The translations under genes and the position numbers were made by a program. Below the pieces are notes generated by a model. That model had not been told where the DNA came from and did not search any database. It worked only from the letters and a program-made list of their open reading frames with translations. This document shows, in pieces, positions 37,563 through 49,691 of a stretch of 64,000 bases of DNA. Positions within the stretch are counted from its first letter, which is position 1, and each line of letters begins with the position of its first letter. The stretch is taken from contig WAEK01000005.1 in assembly GCA_011634665.1 (NCBI GenBank), forward strand, positions 3,047,001 to 3,111,000. The letters run 5' to 3'. Source of the stretch: Mortierella sp. BCC40632 (Eukaryota > Mortierellomycota > Mortierellomycetes > Mortierellales > Mortierellaceae).

Positions 37563-40500
37563 TTAACGAGTCAAGACAAGTCGGACAGTCATCTCGAGGA
37601 CACTCAGGGCCAGCCCGAGGTTAAGCTCTTTGATCTGGAACAGTTCAAAGACGTCTACCAGACCTCGAAGGACCGCCTCCTTGCCAAGTACTGTCACCAA
37701 TGAACCAGGAAGCATCATCTTGACCAATTCGCGCGCCTTGTCTCGCGTATACTCCTTCTCTTGCAAAGTTCTCACTCCCGTTGGTGGAGGGTTCATGGAG
37801 GTAGCAACTCCTTGTTCTTTCGAAAGAGTTGCCTGAGTTGATGAAATAGGTGCTGTCGCCGAGGTAGCCAAAGTCGTAGCCGAGGTCGTCGATTCTGCGA
37901 TGCTCGGTGGTCGAGAGGAGGACATTACCTTAACAGCAATTCCATCTCGTCCAACCTCGTATTGATCCTCTCCAATCTGGAAATAGTCCTTTTCTTGATT
38001 AGCCGATACGGTTGGAGTTGTTGAAAGTTGTGACAAAAGTTCATGAGAGATGCCCGTTCCAGAGGTGGTTGCCTTGGTAGCTTCCACAGAGTCGGACTCG
38101 GGTGTTGGCCACTCGCCGTTGGGCCAGAGGAGATCATCCTTCATCCATCGAACTAACTCTACGGCACTCTCATGGCTTGTATTCTGCTTAACCCACTCTG
38201 AGAATGTTTGGTTGATGGCTGCACGATAGGACTTGCGGACAAGCTCTCGAAGGACTCCAAATGCCATGCGCCGGATCGATTGACCTTTGGAAAAGTCCAT
38301 CATGTCCTCTAGAACTGTAAACGTCGTCTCGATCAACAGGTCGAGCTCATCGTTGGATAGTAGAGTTAACCTTGGAGGGGCCTTGGCTACAGGTGGTGTC
38401 GCCGCCGTCGCCGTCGTTGTTGCAGTTGGAGGAAGACCATTTGCAGGAGCTGTCACGTCATTAGGTGATGCACTAATAGTGGGAGCAGTTGATGTCGACG
38501 ATTCGAGTCCTGGGACTGGGAGTGCCTGATGCGGTAAAAGAGGGGACGATGATAGCGATTGAGAAGTCGATTGCATGGTATCACTTCTTGAGGGCGGTCC
38601 AGTCCGGGGCACCGCCACGTCCTGGTCAAATTCCGACCTCATCAATGGACGGGTCTGTCCTCCAGTAGTACTCGCCATCAAAGGTGCCGAATAAAGTTCT
38701 GGTGAACCAATTGGTGTCATCTCTGATCTCTGAGCATCCACGCGATAAACATTTCCAGTTCTGTCGTTCGAGACTTGTGGCACCTCGTTCTCCTGGGTTA
38801 TGGGCTGCTTTCGAGGTGCAGGAGTGGGAGGCGCAGACAACAAGCTATGCGATTGTACTTGATGCAGCTGTTGAGAGGACGGAGAAGGTTGAGGCAATAT
38901 CTGTTGGTGTTGCGATTGATCCAAAAGGCTGTTTGTGCTTCTCGTGCTCCTGATACTCTCAAACGAGCCCCGAACACTCTTGTCATCACCCAAAAGCTGT
39001 GGGCTACTACCAGTGACGACTCCTCCCAACGACTTGAAAAATCGACCGGCGGTCAAAGATGCCTCACTCGCTTGTCGGAAAGCCGTTTTGGCACCCTGTG
39101 TCGCAATTCCAATGGTAGCCTTGCTTTGGTCTGCCAGAGGCGAGAACGCTGTTGCCAGTGAGCCATTTGATCCAAACATTGTTCCCGTTGCACCTGGTGT
39201 GACACCGTCGGGGTTCTGGTCAAACTCCTTACTCAAGAACCATGCAAATTTGGCAGACTCTTTCACTTCAGGGATCTTAAGCATAGCTTGCAAAAAGGTT
39301 TGGAGTCCATTGCAGACCTTGTCGCTAGGCTGAAGTCTCCACCGAGGGAATACTGTCCTTTGGACAATGGGAAATTGTTGGACGAGTGCAAGCTGAAGCT
39401 GCTCCAATTGTTGGAAGGTCCTTGTGACCATCCATCCCTGTCCTCCTTGAGTCTGAATCTCGACCATATAACTCAAATCTGCGTTGGACATGAGCGTCTT
39501 CGGTCTCCGATGGACCATATCTGAAAGGTAGATCGACTCCACTACTGGTCGTGCTGCTACAGGTACCGTCTGAGGCTTGATTTCATCATCAAGCGAGGGA
39601 GAGACCGGAACTGGAGGTGGGGTAGTGGTCTGCGGAGTACTTGCTCTGCGATGGCCATCCCCAGGAGAGTTATCTCCAGTCAAGGTAGTTGTCATCGAGT
39701 TGGTATCACTTGCGCTCTGACTTGCTCTCTTCATCTCGAATGGGACCCAGTATTGTGACTCAAGGGTATTAAGGGCCCACTCCTGTGGCTCCTGGAAACA
39801 TGTAGTAGGACTTCGTTGCATATTCTTTTTCAGCGATTTCAAAAGATTGCCACCTTTCGCATCCCTGATGCCGGTGACATTTTGATCCAGATCTGGGCCA
39901 CAGTAGGTCATAAAGATGTTCTCGGCTTCGCGTTGAATGTCTTCAAAGTCAGAGAGCGTACCCTGTTCGATTTGTCTATGGAAAATGTCGATCATGAGCC
40001 AGAACTGTGCTAGATCCATAGCATCCCAGACTTGAAGATAGGCCATAAACTCTTGGTAGAGGTCCATGTGGTCATTCCGGTCTGTGAGAACGCTTCTTAA
40101 GGATAGCGTAGTGGAGGGCCTAGGGGTCGCAAATGTCGAACGGTTGCCAGTGTCGTTCATATCATCAAGAGTCGACCTTGCGGAAGAGGTACTTTTTCTA
40201 TCTCGAAGTCTTTGAGGCTGTGCCGATGGTCCATTGGTCTCAAGTCTCAGGTTTGGGTCGGAGTTCTGGCGTTCATATCCAGAGTCGTCCATCAGGCGTG
40301 CTGCGTTGAGAAGGATTGAGTCCGCAAGGCTATTCATTGGCGCATCCTGTGCTGTTGATTCATTAGTCGCTTGCTTCATAAGAGCATTGTCCTCAGCCTC
40401 GACTGCTGAGCCAGCATCCTGCTTTGTACCACCTCCAAGTGGAGCGCTGAAGTACTCGATGATTGACAGGTTGATAAAGTCGGGGTCGCAGATATGCTCA

Positions 40501-41917
40501 AGGGTCGACTCTAAAACATGTGTCGCCATGATTTCCTGCATCACGGCAAACAGTGCTTTTGACTGCTGGTCGTTTCGGGACAGGAGAGCTTGACAGATGG
40601 CCTTGGCTGTGCTCCTGAACTGCTTTAGCCTTTCCTCTTTATGGTAGCATCGTCCAAGAACAGAATCTGCATTCGCATGAGACTTGACGTACTCTGCGAT
40701 GGGCATCTTGCTAGCTCGGAGTTCTCGATATGCACGCTAGGGTGTCATGAGTGGTACTGTTAGGAAATTCCAATATTCCTTTTTCATAATCCCCCACCCC
40801 CCTCTTTCCACAGTCCAATCGAATGAGGGTAATACAAAATGTATGAGGGGACAGGCTGAGGACAAAGGTGCTTACCAAGTGCACAATAAAACTGTTCTGC
40901 AGACCAAACACACCAAGGAGAGCAGTCTCTGGAAGTCGCATGCTAGTGAGTCGTTTCGAAAGGTTCATGGCCATGGCCACCATCGATGCCTTCAGCGGGA
41001 TATTGTGCTGTCCCTCTGAGACAAGTCCCACAGGGACATTCACAAAGTCCCTCAGTGCAAACGTGATCATCTCCTCGACCATCGGGTCAATATCATCCGA
41101 GATTGCAACCTTTGAGTACTCTTCAGTGTTTGTTTCTGGGAGATGGATGCATTGTTGAACAACTGGTTCCTGAGAGAGAGAGACCCCCCGGAAGAAGATG
41201 AAAAAAAAAAAAGAGTAGACGCTTGTCAGCACAGACATACACAGGTCACACCCACGGCTTGATGTACAACATGGAAAACCGGTTTGTTACCTTTTCAGAG
41301 ACTGTAGACCATGTGGGGACACCATCCACGAATCCCAGCTGCTGGTCGCGGTGCATTCCTAGTTGTGCAATAGTCGATGCTCGTTTGTGTCTTGTTGTCT
41401 CTGGTGCGGACAAGAGATAGAAGGCCACGCTGAACGCTCCAATGCCTACTCCTAGCAGTCCCACTAGGATGGTCGTCCAATTGAACCCTGGGAGACAAAA
41501 ACGGACAGCAATCAGGCCCACGCCAATGGCAGCGAGAGTCGTCTCTCGTTCATTTCTCTGGGCGATCCGTGCCTTTACCACGTCAAGAAGATCCGACAGA
41601 ACCAGGCCATCCTTGGAGATATGCTCTTTACAGGGTTGGGGAGTTGGGAGGCCAGGTTCGGGTCCGCTTGAGCCGGGTAATTTTTCGGGATCGCTGTTGG
41701 TTGCTATTGCTTTCTCGCTCTCGTGTATCAACTGGTTTGGGATAGAACTTTCAAGAGTGACAGAAGGGTCTGGTACGCTTGCTGGTACAGGTTTATCTAT
41801 GCTGAGCGCCTCGGGTGTGTCGGTTACCACAGGTATGGCACCAGAGGTGGATGTAGGCTGACTACTGTAAGGAGGAGGGTGGAGAGAGGCGGGGCCATGG
41901 TCCTGCAAAGTCGACAT
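37563..41917 (-). CDS. MDM1: MDM1-like sorting nexin (TM-PXA-RGS-PX-Nexin_C)
   Basis: Minus-strand exons 41917-41291, 41169-40876 and 40736-37563 encode 1364 residues. The order of parts matches Mdm1/SNX13-14: a Pro/Ser-rich N-terminus; two hydrophobic segments at about 125-170 (AAIGVGLIAVRFCL, TTILVGLLGVGIGAFSVAFYLL); a PXA region from about 205 to 410 (EPVVQQCIHLP...RCYHKEERLKQF); an RGS-like domain at about 525-670 (MDLYQEFMAYLQVW...); a PX domain at about 710-810 (YMVEIQTQGGQGWMVTRTF...FPRW); and a C-terminal nexin domain from about 1100 to the end. The family anchors in the ER and contacts vacuole and lipid-droplet membranes through the PX domain. Linkers are long and Ser/Thr/Gln-rich. 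A Mdm1 assignment rather than another PXA-PX protein is likely but not proven. Confidence 0.88.
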
Positions 41918-42638
41918 GGTGTGAAGAGGAATTGTAGGAGCTGCGAGATGCTGTCGACAAGCAATGCGGCGGGGAGCAGCGTGCTACAGGTAGAAGAAGG
42001 GGAGAAAAAGGCACGACTGCAAGGAGTTGATGTCAAAGCAGACGTCAAACGAGGACGGATGGAGACAGGCAGCGGCACAAGGAAAGGAGAGGAAGAAAAA
42101 GAGAAAGAGGATGGAGATGAGCGATGGGCGCGGGTGGATGGAGAAGATAAAAGAGAAATGAGAGCGACGGAGCTCCAGCGCCAGAACACGCCATTTGCTG
42201 AAACTGGACTGTTCGAAATGCCTCCCGCAAAGCCTCTTTCTCTCTTTCTCTCTCTTGTACGCACTCCACCACAGCTTCACACACACCCTTCCACTCTTTC
42301 TGCTTGGCGCGTTTTCCAATTGTGCTAAGTGGCGAGGAGTCTCAGGGAGCACTAGGGAGACAACCCCATTGTCTTTGTTGTTAATTCTGTCCTTCCCTTA
42401 CCCCTCTCCCCCCCCCCAAACTACTACCACCATCCCCTTTCTCTCTCTTTCTCTCTCTCTTTCCACCCTGGTGCATGTACCTGAGAGCAGCCGTTGATGT
42501 GGGGTGCAGGGGAGAAACCAAAAAAAAGTGAGATGGGAAGAGATTTCTGTGACACAGTACCAACCCAATTCTCAGGCAGGTTTAATACCAGGCACCAAAG
42601 CTACATGATATCTATTTCTCGAACTAACACGCGCTTTC
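41918..42638. other. MDM1 upstream and SWF1 downstream region
   Basis: About 720 bases, GA-rich near 42050-42170 and CT-rich near 42235-42260 and 42440-42465. No gene seen; long frames here are simple-sequence translations. Confidence 0.6.
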
Positions 42639-44663
42639 TCATGCGCCCTTCATACTCTTAATGCGCTCCTGAATTGTGCGCTGTCCCCTGTTTCGAGATC
42701 CCGTCGACTCTAGCGATGGGGGCCACAGCACTGACCGGATGTTCTCCTTCACGCCCAAGTCGTAGATATTATTGAGATCTCTCTTTGATCGGATAATCTT
42801 CTCTACTACATTGAGGCCACTGTTGACCTTGGGCTGGCCCTGTTGTTGTGGTGTAGATGCTCCAACATATCGGGGATGGCTTGGATGACGCCGGTCCCTC
42901 AGCTCAAAACGCGTCGGTCCAACCTGTGATCCCATTGGATCATATTCCGTGATTTCCACGAGTTCTCCTCTGTAGATCATCTCACCAACATCCTCCCACT
43001 TGAATGATTCATTTGTGGTCACATTGGTTGCAATCAAATAAAGGTTGTAGAGTAAAAACAAGAAGACAACCAGTCCAGCCAGCGAAGCGAACACGCCTAA
43101 CGCACCCAAGGTCTTGTCCATCTGCATTTGATACTATGGTAATTAGAAGGTGAAAGCATGGGAAAATGCGTTAGAAAAGTGTAGTGTTGTTCCCGTGTAA
43201 ATGTGTTTTAATTTCCGAGTTTTATGACTTACAATGAAGAGGTGATAATTTCTCATAAAGCCGAGTTGATCCCAACGGTTGGTCACAACTAGAAACTTGT
43301 ACATTGGCGAGTCATACATACGTGAGACAAAGATGTGAGAGATCAGGAATGTGCCGTACCAGCAGACCTGGACAGCGCTGTAAAGAAAGAGAATGAAGTA
43401 GCGCAGGTTGTTGTGTCCGACACATTGGTTGATCCAGCCGCCTATGCAAGGAATGTAAAACAAAAAAAGATTTGAGACTTGTTAATATGGCCAATAATGG
43501 GTGATCGTGGCTGCACTTCCCCATTTTTTCTGTCTGGATATTTTTGTCCGCTGAAATCCAGAGGCAAGGTTGGGTAAGACAAAAGGGTGGCCTTACAATG
43601 GTGATCCGATCTTGCGACACACATATTGCAGAGTGAACAGTGCTTCGATCTAGCTGGCCTGGGGTTGGGGTTTGTACATGTTAGAGAGGCGTGGCAGTCA
43701 ACGTGATCAGCAAACAGTTTCTGTGGCAAGTAACGTGAGGAGAAAAAAAAATGGATCAAAAAAAGTGCTCACAAATGTCATATCCCCTTACTTCCGAAAC
43801 TTGCACGTTCCGCAAATCTTGGGATCAAACAATAAGTAATCGTAGGGGTATGTTTCCAGAGCACGCTTCACGTTCTGGGCATTGATCTCTCCAGGACCAA
43901 CGGCAGAGGCGACGAAGAAGCAAACATAGGTAAAGACGATCATCACGGGGATGACAATTCTGTGCAACGAAGAAGGGAGACAGAGAAGAATCCGTTAGAT
44001 TGTATGCAGAGAAAATTAAAGCTCGTGTTGCAATGCACCATCCTCACATGAAAGTCCTACTGTTTGTGGAGTGGCGAGAGGCTTGTAGCATCCAGAAGGT
44101 CATATCCGCTGTACAAAAAGGTTGCAATGCTCCCAGTAATGAAGAATAGGTAGAGAATCTGCAGAGAAGGGTTGCGTTGTTCTGACACGTATGCCCAGCA
44201 TCCACTGCACTTCGTAGAAGATCCTTCTCCACACACTTTTCTTAGACCTTTCCTAGTAAGGGCGGTAGTCACCAAAAGGTGTAGTATAATTTGTAAGCAA
44301 GGGAGCGCGACTGCAATCTTGGCAGGAGGTATCCAGACAAAGTAAAGTCTAATTTACCCGAGATAGGTCCAAAGGGTGTCTGTGATAAAGACATGCAGTT
44401 TCCCTACAATGCCATATCTGAGGCACAATAGCGAGTTCAGAGAAGGGAAAGGATGGAGTAGTAGTTAGTGTCATTTTTTTTCTTGGGGGAGGGGGAAGGG
44501 TTGGGGTTGTTTCTTTTCTTGATAGTGACCCCTGAAAGGCAAGCTTCTACCTGAATGTCGGACTAGGTCCGAAAAGCAGCACAAAGACCAGGAGCAGGAC
44601 AAAGGAGATGTAGATGCCTAGGATTGTGAATAGCTCCTGGTAGGGAGATGAGACAAGATACAT
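42639..44663 (-). CDS. SWF1: Swf1-like DHHC palmitoyltransferase
   Basis: Seven minus-strand exons, 44663-44551, 44417-44358, 44252-44061, 43959-43792, 43658-43597, 43441-43233 and 43133-42639, with fully consistent phases, encode 432 residues. The protein S-acylates cysteines near membrane segments, in the family's case SNAREs and other TM proteins of the ER/Golgi. The cysteine-rich domain reads [19 protein letters not shown] then [20 protein letters not shown], with the catalytic DHHC complete. Hydrophobic segments lie near the N-terminus ([15 protein letters not shown]), before the DHHC domain (two) and after it (two). Intron 5 splits the catalytic Cys codon (T/GC). An alternative start is an ATG-only exon at 44755-44753 spliced to 44636, giving MELFTILG. 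Confidence 0.9.
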
Positions 44664-45185
44664 GCATTGTTAGGATGTAGATGAGATGATGAAGAGCGTC
44701 CTCGGGATGACTGGCGCATGAAGTCCTCAAGTGGTGGAGACCCTTTCTTTACCATGGCGGCCAACTGAGGATGAAAATGATGGAGAGCTAATCTCCTCCG
44801 ACTGTGAGTTCGACAGCTAAAGCGAGGGTCTCAATCACGTGCGGATCGTATATTGGCGACTCTCCTGGGTGGAGATTAGAGGTGGTACTCAAAAGACTCA
44901 CACTTTTCTAGCAAAGCAATATCAGTAGAGTGTACATGGTTGGTTCCCATTTGCGCCCTGCTAGACTTTGCAAGTCAAGCCTAGAAATGGTGTGCTCCAA
45001 TGCTCCAGCGCTCCGTTTACGTTGTGGGAGAGGGTATCTCCCACTTGCCCGTCTTAGGGTTGGGCGGGTTGGAACTGATCAATGACTAAGCACCCCAGGC
45101 GTGGGAAGGTTGGACGCTTTTTTTCTTTTCTTTTTCTTTTCTTGCATCGCTCTTCCTACGAAAGAGATAAAGAAAAAAAAAAAAT
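44664..45185. promoter_or_regulatory. Divergent intergenic region, SWF1 and quinone oxidoreductase
   Basis: 522 bases between divergent starts. T-rich and A-rich tracts lie just upstream of 45186. The Kozak-like GCCGCCATGG on the minus strand near 44753-44762 is the alternative SWF1 start context. Confidence 0.5.
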
Positions 45186-46450
45186 ATGAATCGTTTCTCA
45201 TTCCGCCTCGTTTCTCCCATCGCTACCTCGCTCCTCACCAGCTCCTCACGAATCCGCCTCGCTCCCATTGCAAATCGTACTTCATCTCCGCTTCAGAAGA
45301 CCCAATCTCTCGCGCCATTCACGTTTGCTCGCATCATGTCTACCATGCACTCCGTCCACATCAATCAGCACGGTGATAGCTCTCTCCTGGCCTATACCGA
45401 GGCTCCAAAGCCTGTTCTCAAGCCCGATCAGGTCCTTGTCAAGGCTGCCTATGCTGGTGTCAATTTTATCGATACCTACCAACGTTCTGGTCTCTACCCC
45501 CAAAAGTTCCCTTTCACTCTTGGACGCGAAGGCTCTGGAGAGGTTGTCGAAATCGGATCGGACGTCAAGGGAATTGATTTCAAGGTGGGCGATCGTGTCG
45601 CCTACCTTGCCTCAGACAGCTATGCCGATTATATTGCCATGAGCCCTGTTTCTGTTGCCAAGTTGCCAGACGGAATCTCACTCGAGAAGGTAATGCCGTG
45701 GACTCGGCCACAGTGCAGATTGTGCCAGAGGAAAAAAAGAAAAAGAAAAAGAATAAGGGCCCAGCTTGTTATTTCCATTGTATACTCATCCATGAGATCC
45801 TTCTGTCTACTATGATCTAGGGCGCTGCTGCTCTCCTTCAAGGACTCACTGCCTGGACTCTGATCACTCAGGCGTATGAAGTGAAGAAAGGAGACTGGGT
45901 GTTGATTCATGCCGCCGCAGGAGGAATGGGCTTGATGTTGTGTCAGCTCTGCAAGCAGCTTGGGGCCAATGTCATCGGCACTACCTCGACTGAAGCAAAG
46001 GCGGAGCTCGCCAAAGCCCACGGAGCTGACTATGTTGTCAACTATTCGAACGGCTACGATGAGCTGATTGCCAAGGTCAACGAGCTGACAAACAACGAGG
46101 GTGTCCATGTATCTTTTGATGGTGTCGGTGCCGCCACCTTTGATGTAAGCTTGAAGTCTCTTCGCCGACTTGGATCGCTGATCTCGTTCGGCAATGCTAG
46201 CGGTGCTGTCCCTCCTATTAGCATCATGAAGCTTGCAGAGAAGAACGTTCGCTTGATGCGTCCCACTCTGTTCAACTTCTTCCGCACAAGAGAAGAGTTC
46301 ACTGAGTTGTGCACGGGATTGTTCAAGCAGGTTGAGGAAGACAAGCTCAGTGTTCCTATTCACAAGGTCTATCCTATTCAAGATGCCCGCCAAGCACACG
46401 ATGATTTGGAGGGCCGTAGGACTACTGGAAAGCTGCTCCTCAAGATTTAA
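45186..46450 (+). CDS. NADPH:quinone oxidoreductase (zeta-crystallin-like), likely mitochondrial form
   Basis: Two exons, 45186-45689 and 45821-46450, encode 377 residues. This medium-chain dehydrogenase/reductase transfers electrons from NADPH to quinones. Visible are the N-terminal GroES-like part (VLVKAAYAGVNFIDTYQRSG, typical of quinone reductases lacking zinc ligands) and the nucleotide-binding motif HAAAGGMGLMLCQL at about 198-211. The C-terminus ends GKLLLKI, close to the usual GK-v-l. The first 50 residues are rich in R, S and T with almost no acids, as in a mitochondrial presequence. A second in-frame ATG at 45336 (MSTMHSVHIN) would give the usual length of about 327 residues, suggesting dual-targeted products. 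Confidence 0.93.
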
Positions 46451-46575
46451 ATAGCGATGGTTTTTGTTGAAATGTGCCGAACGCAAACATTCACAGCTAT
46501 TATATAAACTCTGGACTTTTTCATTCATTGGGGAGTAGGATGGGGTAGGGTAGGATGCAAATGAGGGGGACTATT

Positions 46576-48234
46576 CTAATCAAAGGTAACCTTGGAGCCC
46601 TTAAACTCGACAATGCCTGTGGAGGCACGTTGAGCGTTCGCTAATGCGAAGCCTGGGCGCTGATGACCTTGCAGTTTCTTTACTGGTGCCTCTCCTGGTG
46701 CCCTCCTCATACGTTTCGCCTTTTGTTCTGCGTTGAAGGCTCGTCTTTGTACTTCTTCCGCAACACTGGTCTCGACTTCCTTCTGGGCCTCTACAGCAGC
46801 CTCTTCTTCTCGCTTTCGTTTCCGGAGTTCCCGAGGGTTGCCTCTGAGAGTTGCCTCGGCAGAGGCATATTCGAGTTTGATCCTACGTCCATCCAAAAAG
46901 TGTTTGTCTGGACTTGTGAGAGCTGCAGTTGCTGAAGCAGCGTCCATGTAGTCAATATAGGCGAATCTAAAGAGATTATAATAACACACAGTTAGTGGGG
47001 CGGGATCCACACTTGGAGGGTTGCGTGGTCAAGAAAAGAAAAAAAAGAAAAAGAAAAAGAAAAAGAAAAAGAAAAAGAAAAAGAAAAAGAAAAAGAAAAA
47101 GAAAGATAAGGCTATCAAGAAATGGATTGTGAGGATGCAGGAACTTACCCTTTACACTTTCCAGTATCCTCAAATGTAGCCAGACGGACCTTTCTGATCT
47201 CTCCACAATCTTCAAAGAGTTTGTGCAAGCCTTCGCGAGTCGTTTGGAAAGAGAGATTGCCGACAAAGAGCGTTGGCGATGCTTCGTGCTTTTGCTTCAT
47301 AGACTTCTCGTGGACTGAAGTCTTGGAAACCATTGGGCGACCATCGAAGCTCTTGCTCGATTTGATCAGCACCTTTCGCGTGTCGAGTTCTTTTTCAGAC
47401 AAGCCAATTGCCTCCTGCTGTGCTTCCAAGGATGAAAAATCGACATAGGCAAAACCTTTGTTGCCTCTCTTGTTCGGTCCTGTAGGCATATTAACACGGG
47501 TGATCGTACCGCTAGGAATTTTGCTGAAGAAATGTCGAAGTGTTCTTTCCGAGGTCAGATATGAGAGGTTGCCAATCCAGATGCCAAATTCGCCTCGACG
47601 TCCCTCGCCCGATTTCTTTTCCTTCTTCTTCTTCTTGCTGTCGTCGTCTTCGTTCTCAGGAGCAGCAGCTTCTTCCTCGTCATCCTCGTTAGCGCCACTC
47701 TTCTTTTTCTTTTTATCCTTGTTCTTTCTAATTTTTTTTCTCTTTGATTTGGGTGGCGGTTGGGTATCTGGGTCATCCATATCCTCAGAGTCGGAGGATG
47801 AGTCCGAGTCCGAGTCAGATCTCGACTTGGTTGCCTTGGTCACAGCTGCCTCGCTCTTCTTGGACTTGGGCTTCTCTGCCTCTTCCTCGTCGCTTGACTG
47901 ATCATCCTTGGTTTCTTTATCTTTCTTCTCCTTCTTTTCCTTCTTTTCCTTCTTTCCCTTCTTTTCCTTCTTGTCGTCCTTGTCCTTCTTGCTACTCTTC
48001 TTTGATGCCTCCTTTTTGGCTACTTTTTTGGATTCTTTTTCTTTCTTCTATGTTAGAGTTTGCGTGCATCACAGAGCGAGATTTGTTAGCTCCAGTATTG
48101 AGGTCATTCATGTCGGACTGTTGATTCTAAGAATGCCCTTTCTGAGATGTTAAACATACCTCGGCTTTCTCGACAGGCGCATTGCTGTGCCATGTCATAA
48201 AGTCGTATGGTTCATCAGCAATTTCCTCAGACAT
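46576..48234 (-). CDS. NOP13: Nop13-like nucleolar RNA-binding protein (two RRMs)
   Basis: Minus-strand exons 48234-48160, 48047-47149 and 46966-46576 encode 454 residues. A very Lys/Glu/Ser-rich N-terminal half with acidic patches (SDSDSDSSSDSED) precedes RRM1 at about 180-265 (GIWIGNLSYLTSE...GFAYVDF) and RRM2 at about 282-370 (LFVGNLSFQTT...GFAYIDY, restored across intron 2). A basic C-terminal segment (LRKRKREEEAA...KAKRMRRAPG) ends in FKGSKVTFD. The order and the RNP motifs match fungal Nop13, a nucleolar pre-ribosome-associated protein; nucleolin-like proteins are the alternative. The start is the first ATG that gives the short acidic first exon. Confidence 0.85.
47032..47105 (+). repeat. 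AAAAAG hexamer repeat in NOP13 intron 2
   Basis: Tandem AAAAAG units on the plus strand, giving a CTTTTT polypyrimidine array inside the intron that joins the two halves of RRM2. Confidence 0.9.
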
Positions 48235-48653
48235 TGTGGTTGGCAGGAAAGACAGAAGAATAGGCTGATTCCATTGGCCACCAAAAAAAAAGAAAAAAAA
48301 GAAAAAGAAATAGAAAAAGAAAACAGCCAAAAAATGACAGTCCAAAGACACCTTAGCTGAGCGTGGAGTTTGGAAGTTGGAGCTCGATCAGCCGCGGAGG
48401 ATTTAACAGTGTAGCAGGAGCCCCTCTTCCCTTGTTCACGACTCAGAATGAATAAATGTTTTAGCAAGCCCAAGTGTTTGGCTTTCTGGTCGTTCTTTGA
48501 GGGGAGCTTCTAGCAGATAGCTGAGTCACCAAAGGTAATGAGGGCATTGAACTGATTTTGTGTTTTTTTACTGTACGCAGTAGCCATTTGGTAACCCCTG
48601 AGCTCCTGAAATACTGTCAATGCCTCTGCTACTCATTCGGTCTTTACAATCCA
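48235..48653. other. NOP13 upstream and ESS1 downstream spacer
   Basis: 419 bases. A- and G-rich tracts lie at 48280-48325, within the presumed NOP13 leader. No gene seen. Confidence 0.6.
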
Positions 48654-49439
48654 TTATCCCGTGCGATGGATAAGATGCACGCCCGAGTCTGTCCAGACAG
48701 GGCCACTTGTCTCTCCAACTTGCAGGGCAAACGAAGCTCGCTCGAACTCTGGCTGCATCTGGCCCCGCTCAAAGAACCCAAGATCTCCAGATTTCTTGGC
48801 CGAGGAGCAATCCGACTCCGAGACAGCCAATTCCGAAAGCTTTACCTCGCCAGACAGGATTCTTGTCTGGAATTCCTCCAGTCTCTCAAGAGCCTCATCC
48901 TTTGTCCTGGTGATGGTCGTCTAATTGCAAAGACTAGAAGAGTAAGTTTCTTTCCTGAAACGCTACATAAAGACGGTAGTAAACTCCAGAAAAGAATGAA
49001 AGGCATGTCAAGCGCTTCAGATGGACCAACATACTTCTCTCCAGGAGCTTGGACGACGAGAGCCTTCATGCTTGACCAGCAAATGCGTGACTCGAACTCG
49101 CTTTGGCGAGCTGGAGGTCTGCTCGTCCTTCTGCTGAGCACGCTGGTTTTCGTAGTCCTGCTGATATTTGATTGATAGACTGGGGTCCACACCTTCAGGA
49201 GCTTGCCAACACGATTCGGAAGTGGTCCTGTTGTAAAAATAGGGAAGATTGCGCGAGCGAGACCATCGGAGCTCCCAACCACCTGGAAGATTGTACTCTG
49301 AAGATGACTATAAAAGAAAGAAAAGAAAAGAGAAAGATGGACCAATGCCAGGTAGAGGATTAGCAGAACGAGAGACGAATGCCTGCGAGAATTGAAAACA
49401 GGATGACGCGGGCAACATGACGCCTCTGTGCTCACCATG
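48654..49439 (-). CDS. ESS1: Pin1/Ess1-type peptidyl-prolyl isomerase (WW + parvulin)
   Basis: The minus-strand model has exons 49439-49437 (ATG only), 49295-49035 and 48920-48654, giving 176 residues. The enzyme isomerises pSer/pThr-Pro bonds, for example in the RNA polymerase II C-terminal domain. The WW domain spans residues 4-36 ([20 protein letters not shown]...CWQAPEG). The parvulin domain contains [16 protein letters not shown] (His72, basic loop Arg81-Arg82), catalytic Cys126 in [15 protein letters not shown], and VHLIHRTG at the end. The length matches the family. The start is the least certain part: ATG followed directly by a GTGAGC donor, joined to TAC after CAGAG, restores the short N-terminus usual in this family. 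No other nearby ATG reads into the WW frame. Confidence 0.88.
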
Positions 49440-49691
49440 CTGTGTTGATAGAGGATGGGATGAAATTCAGTAATCAAGTACCGCACATCTGGAAATGGGA
49501 AGAAATATGGTACTCACGCTGTCACGCTCTTTTTCATCCGGAGAACAAGCTACGCCTCCACACCATTTTTTTTTTTCTTCCATCTCTCAAGAAGGAAATC
49601 AGTCTTCTCGGACATGCTGGGGACGTTTATTAGGACGAGCAGATCCCACAGGACCGGGATCAATCCTACAACTATTATTCATCAATATACC
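49440..49691. promoter_or_regulatory. Short divergent promoter region, ESS1 and PCP1
   Basis: 252 bases separate the two start codons. It contains a T run at 49567-49576 just upstream of the rhomboid gene. No clear TATA element was identified. Confidence 0.5.

Noticed and set aside
48558..49175. 205-codon plus-strand frame
   Set aside because: Antisense to the ESS1 exons, whose WW and parvulin motifs are unmistakable.
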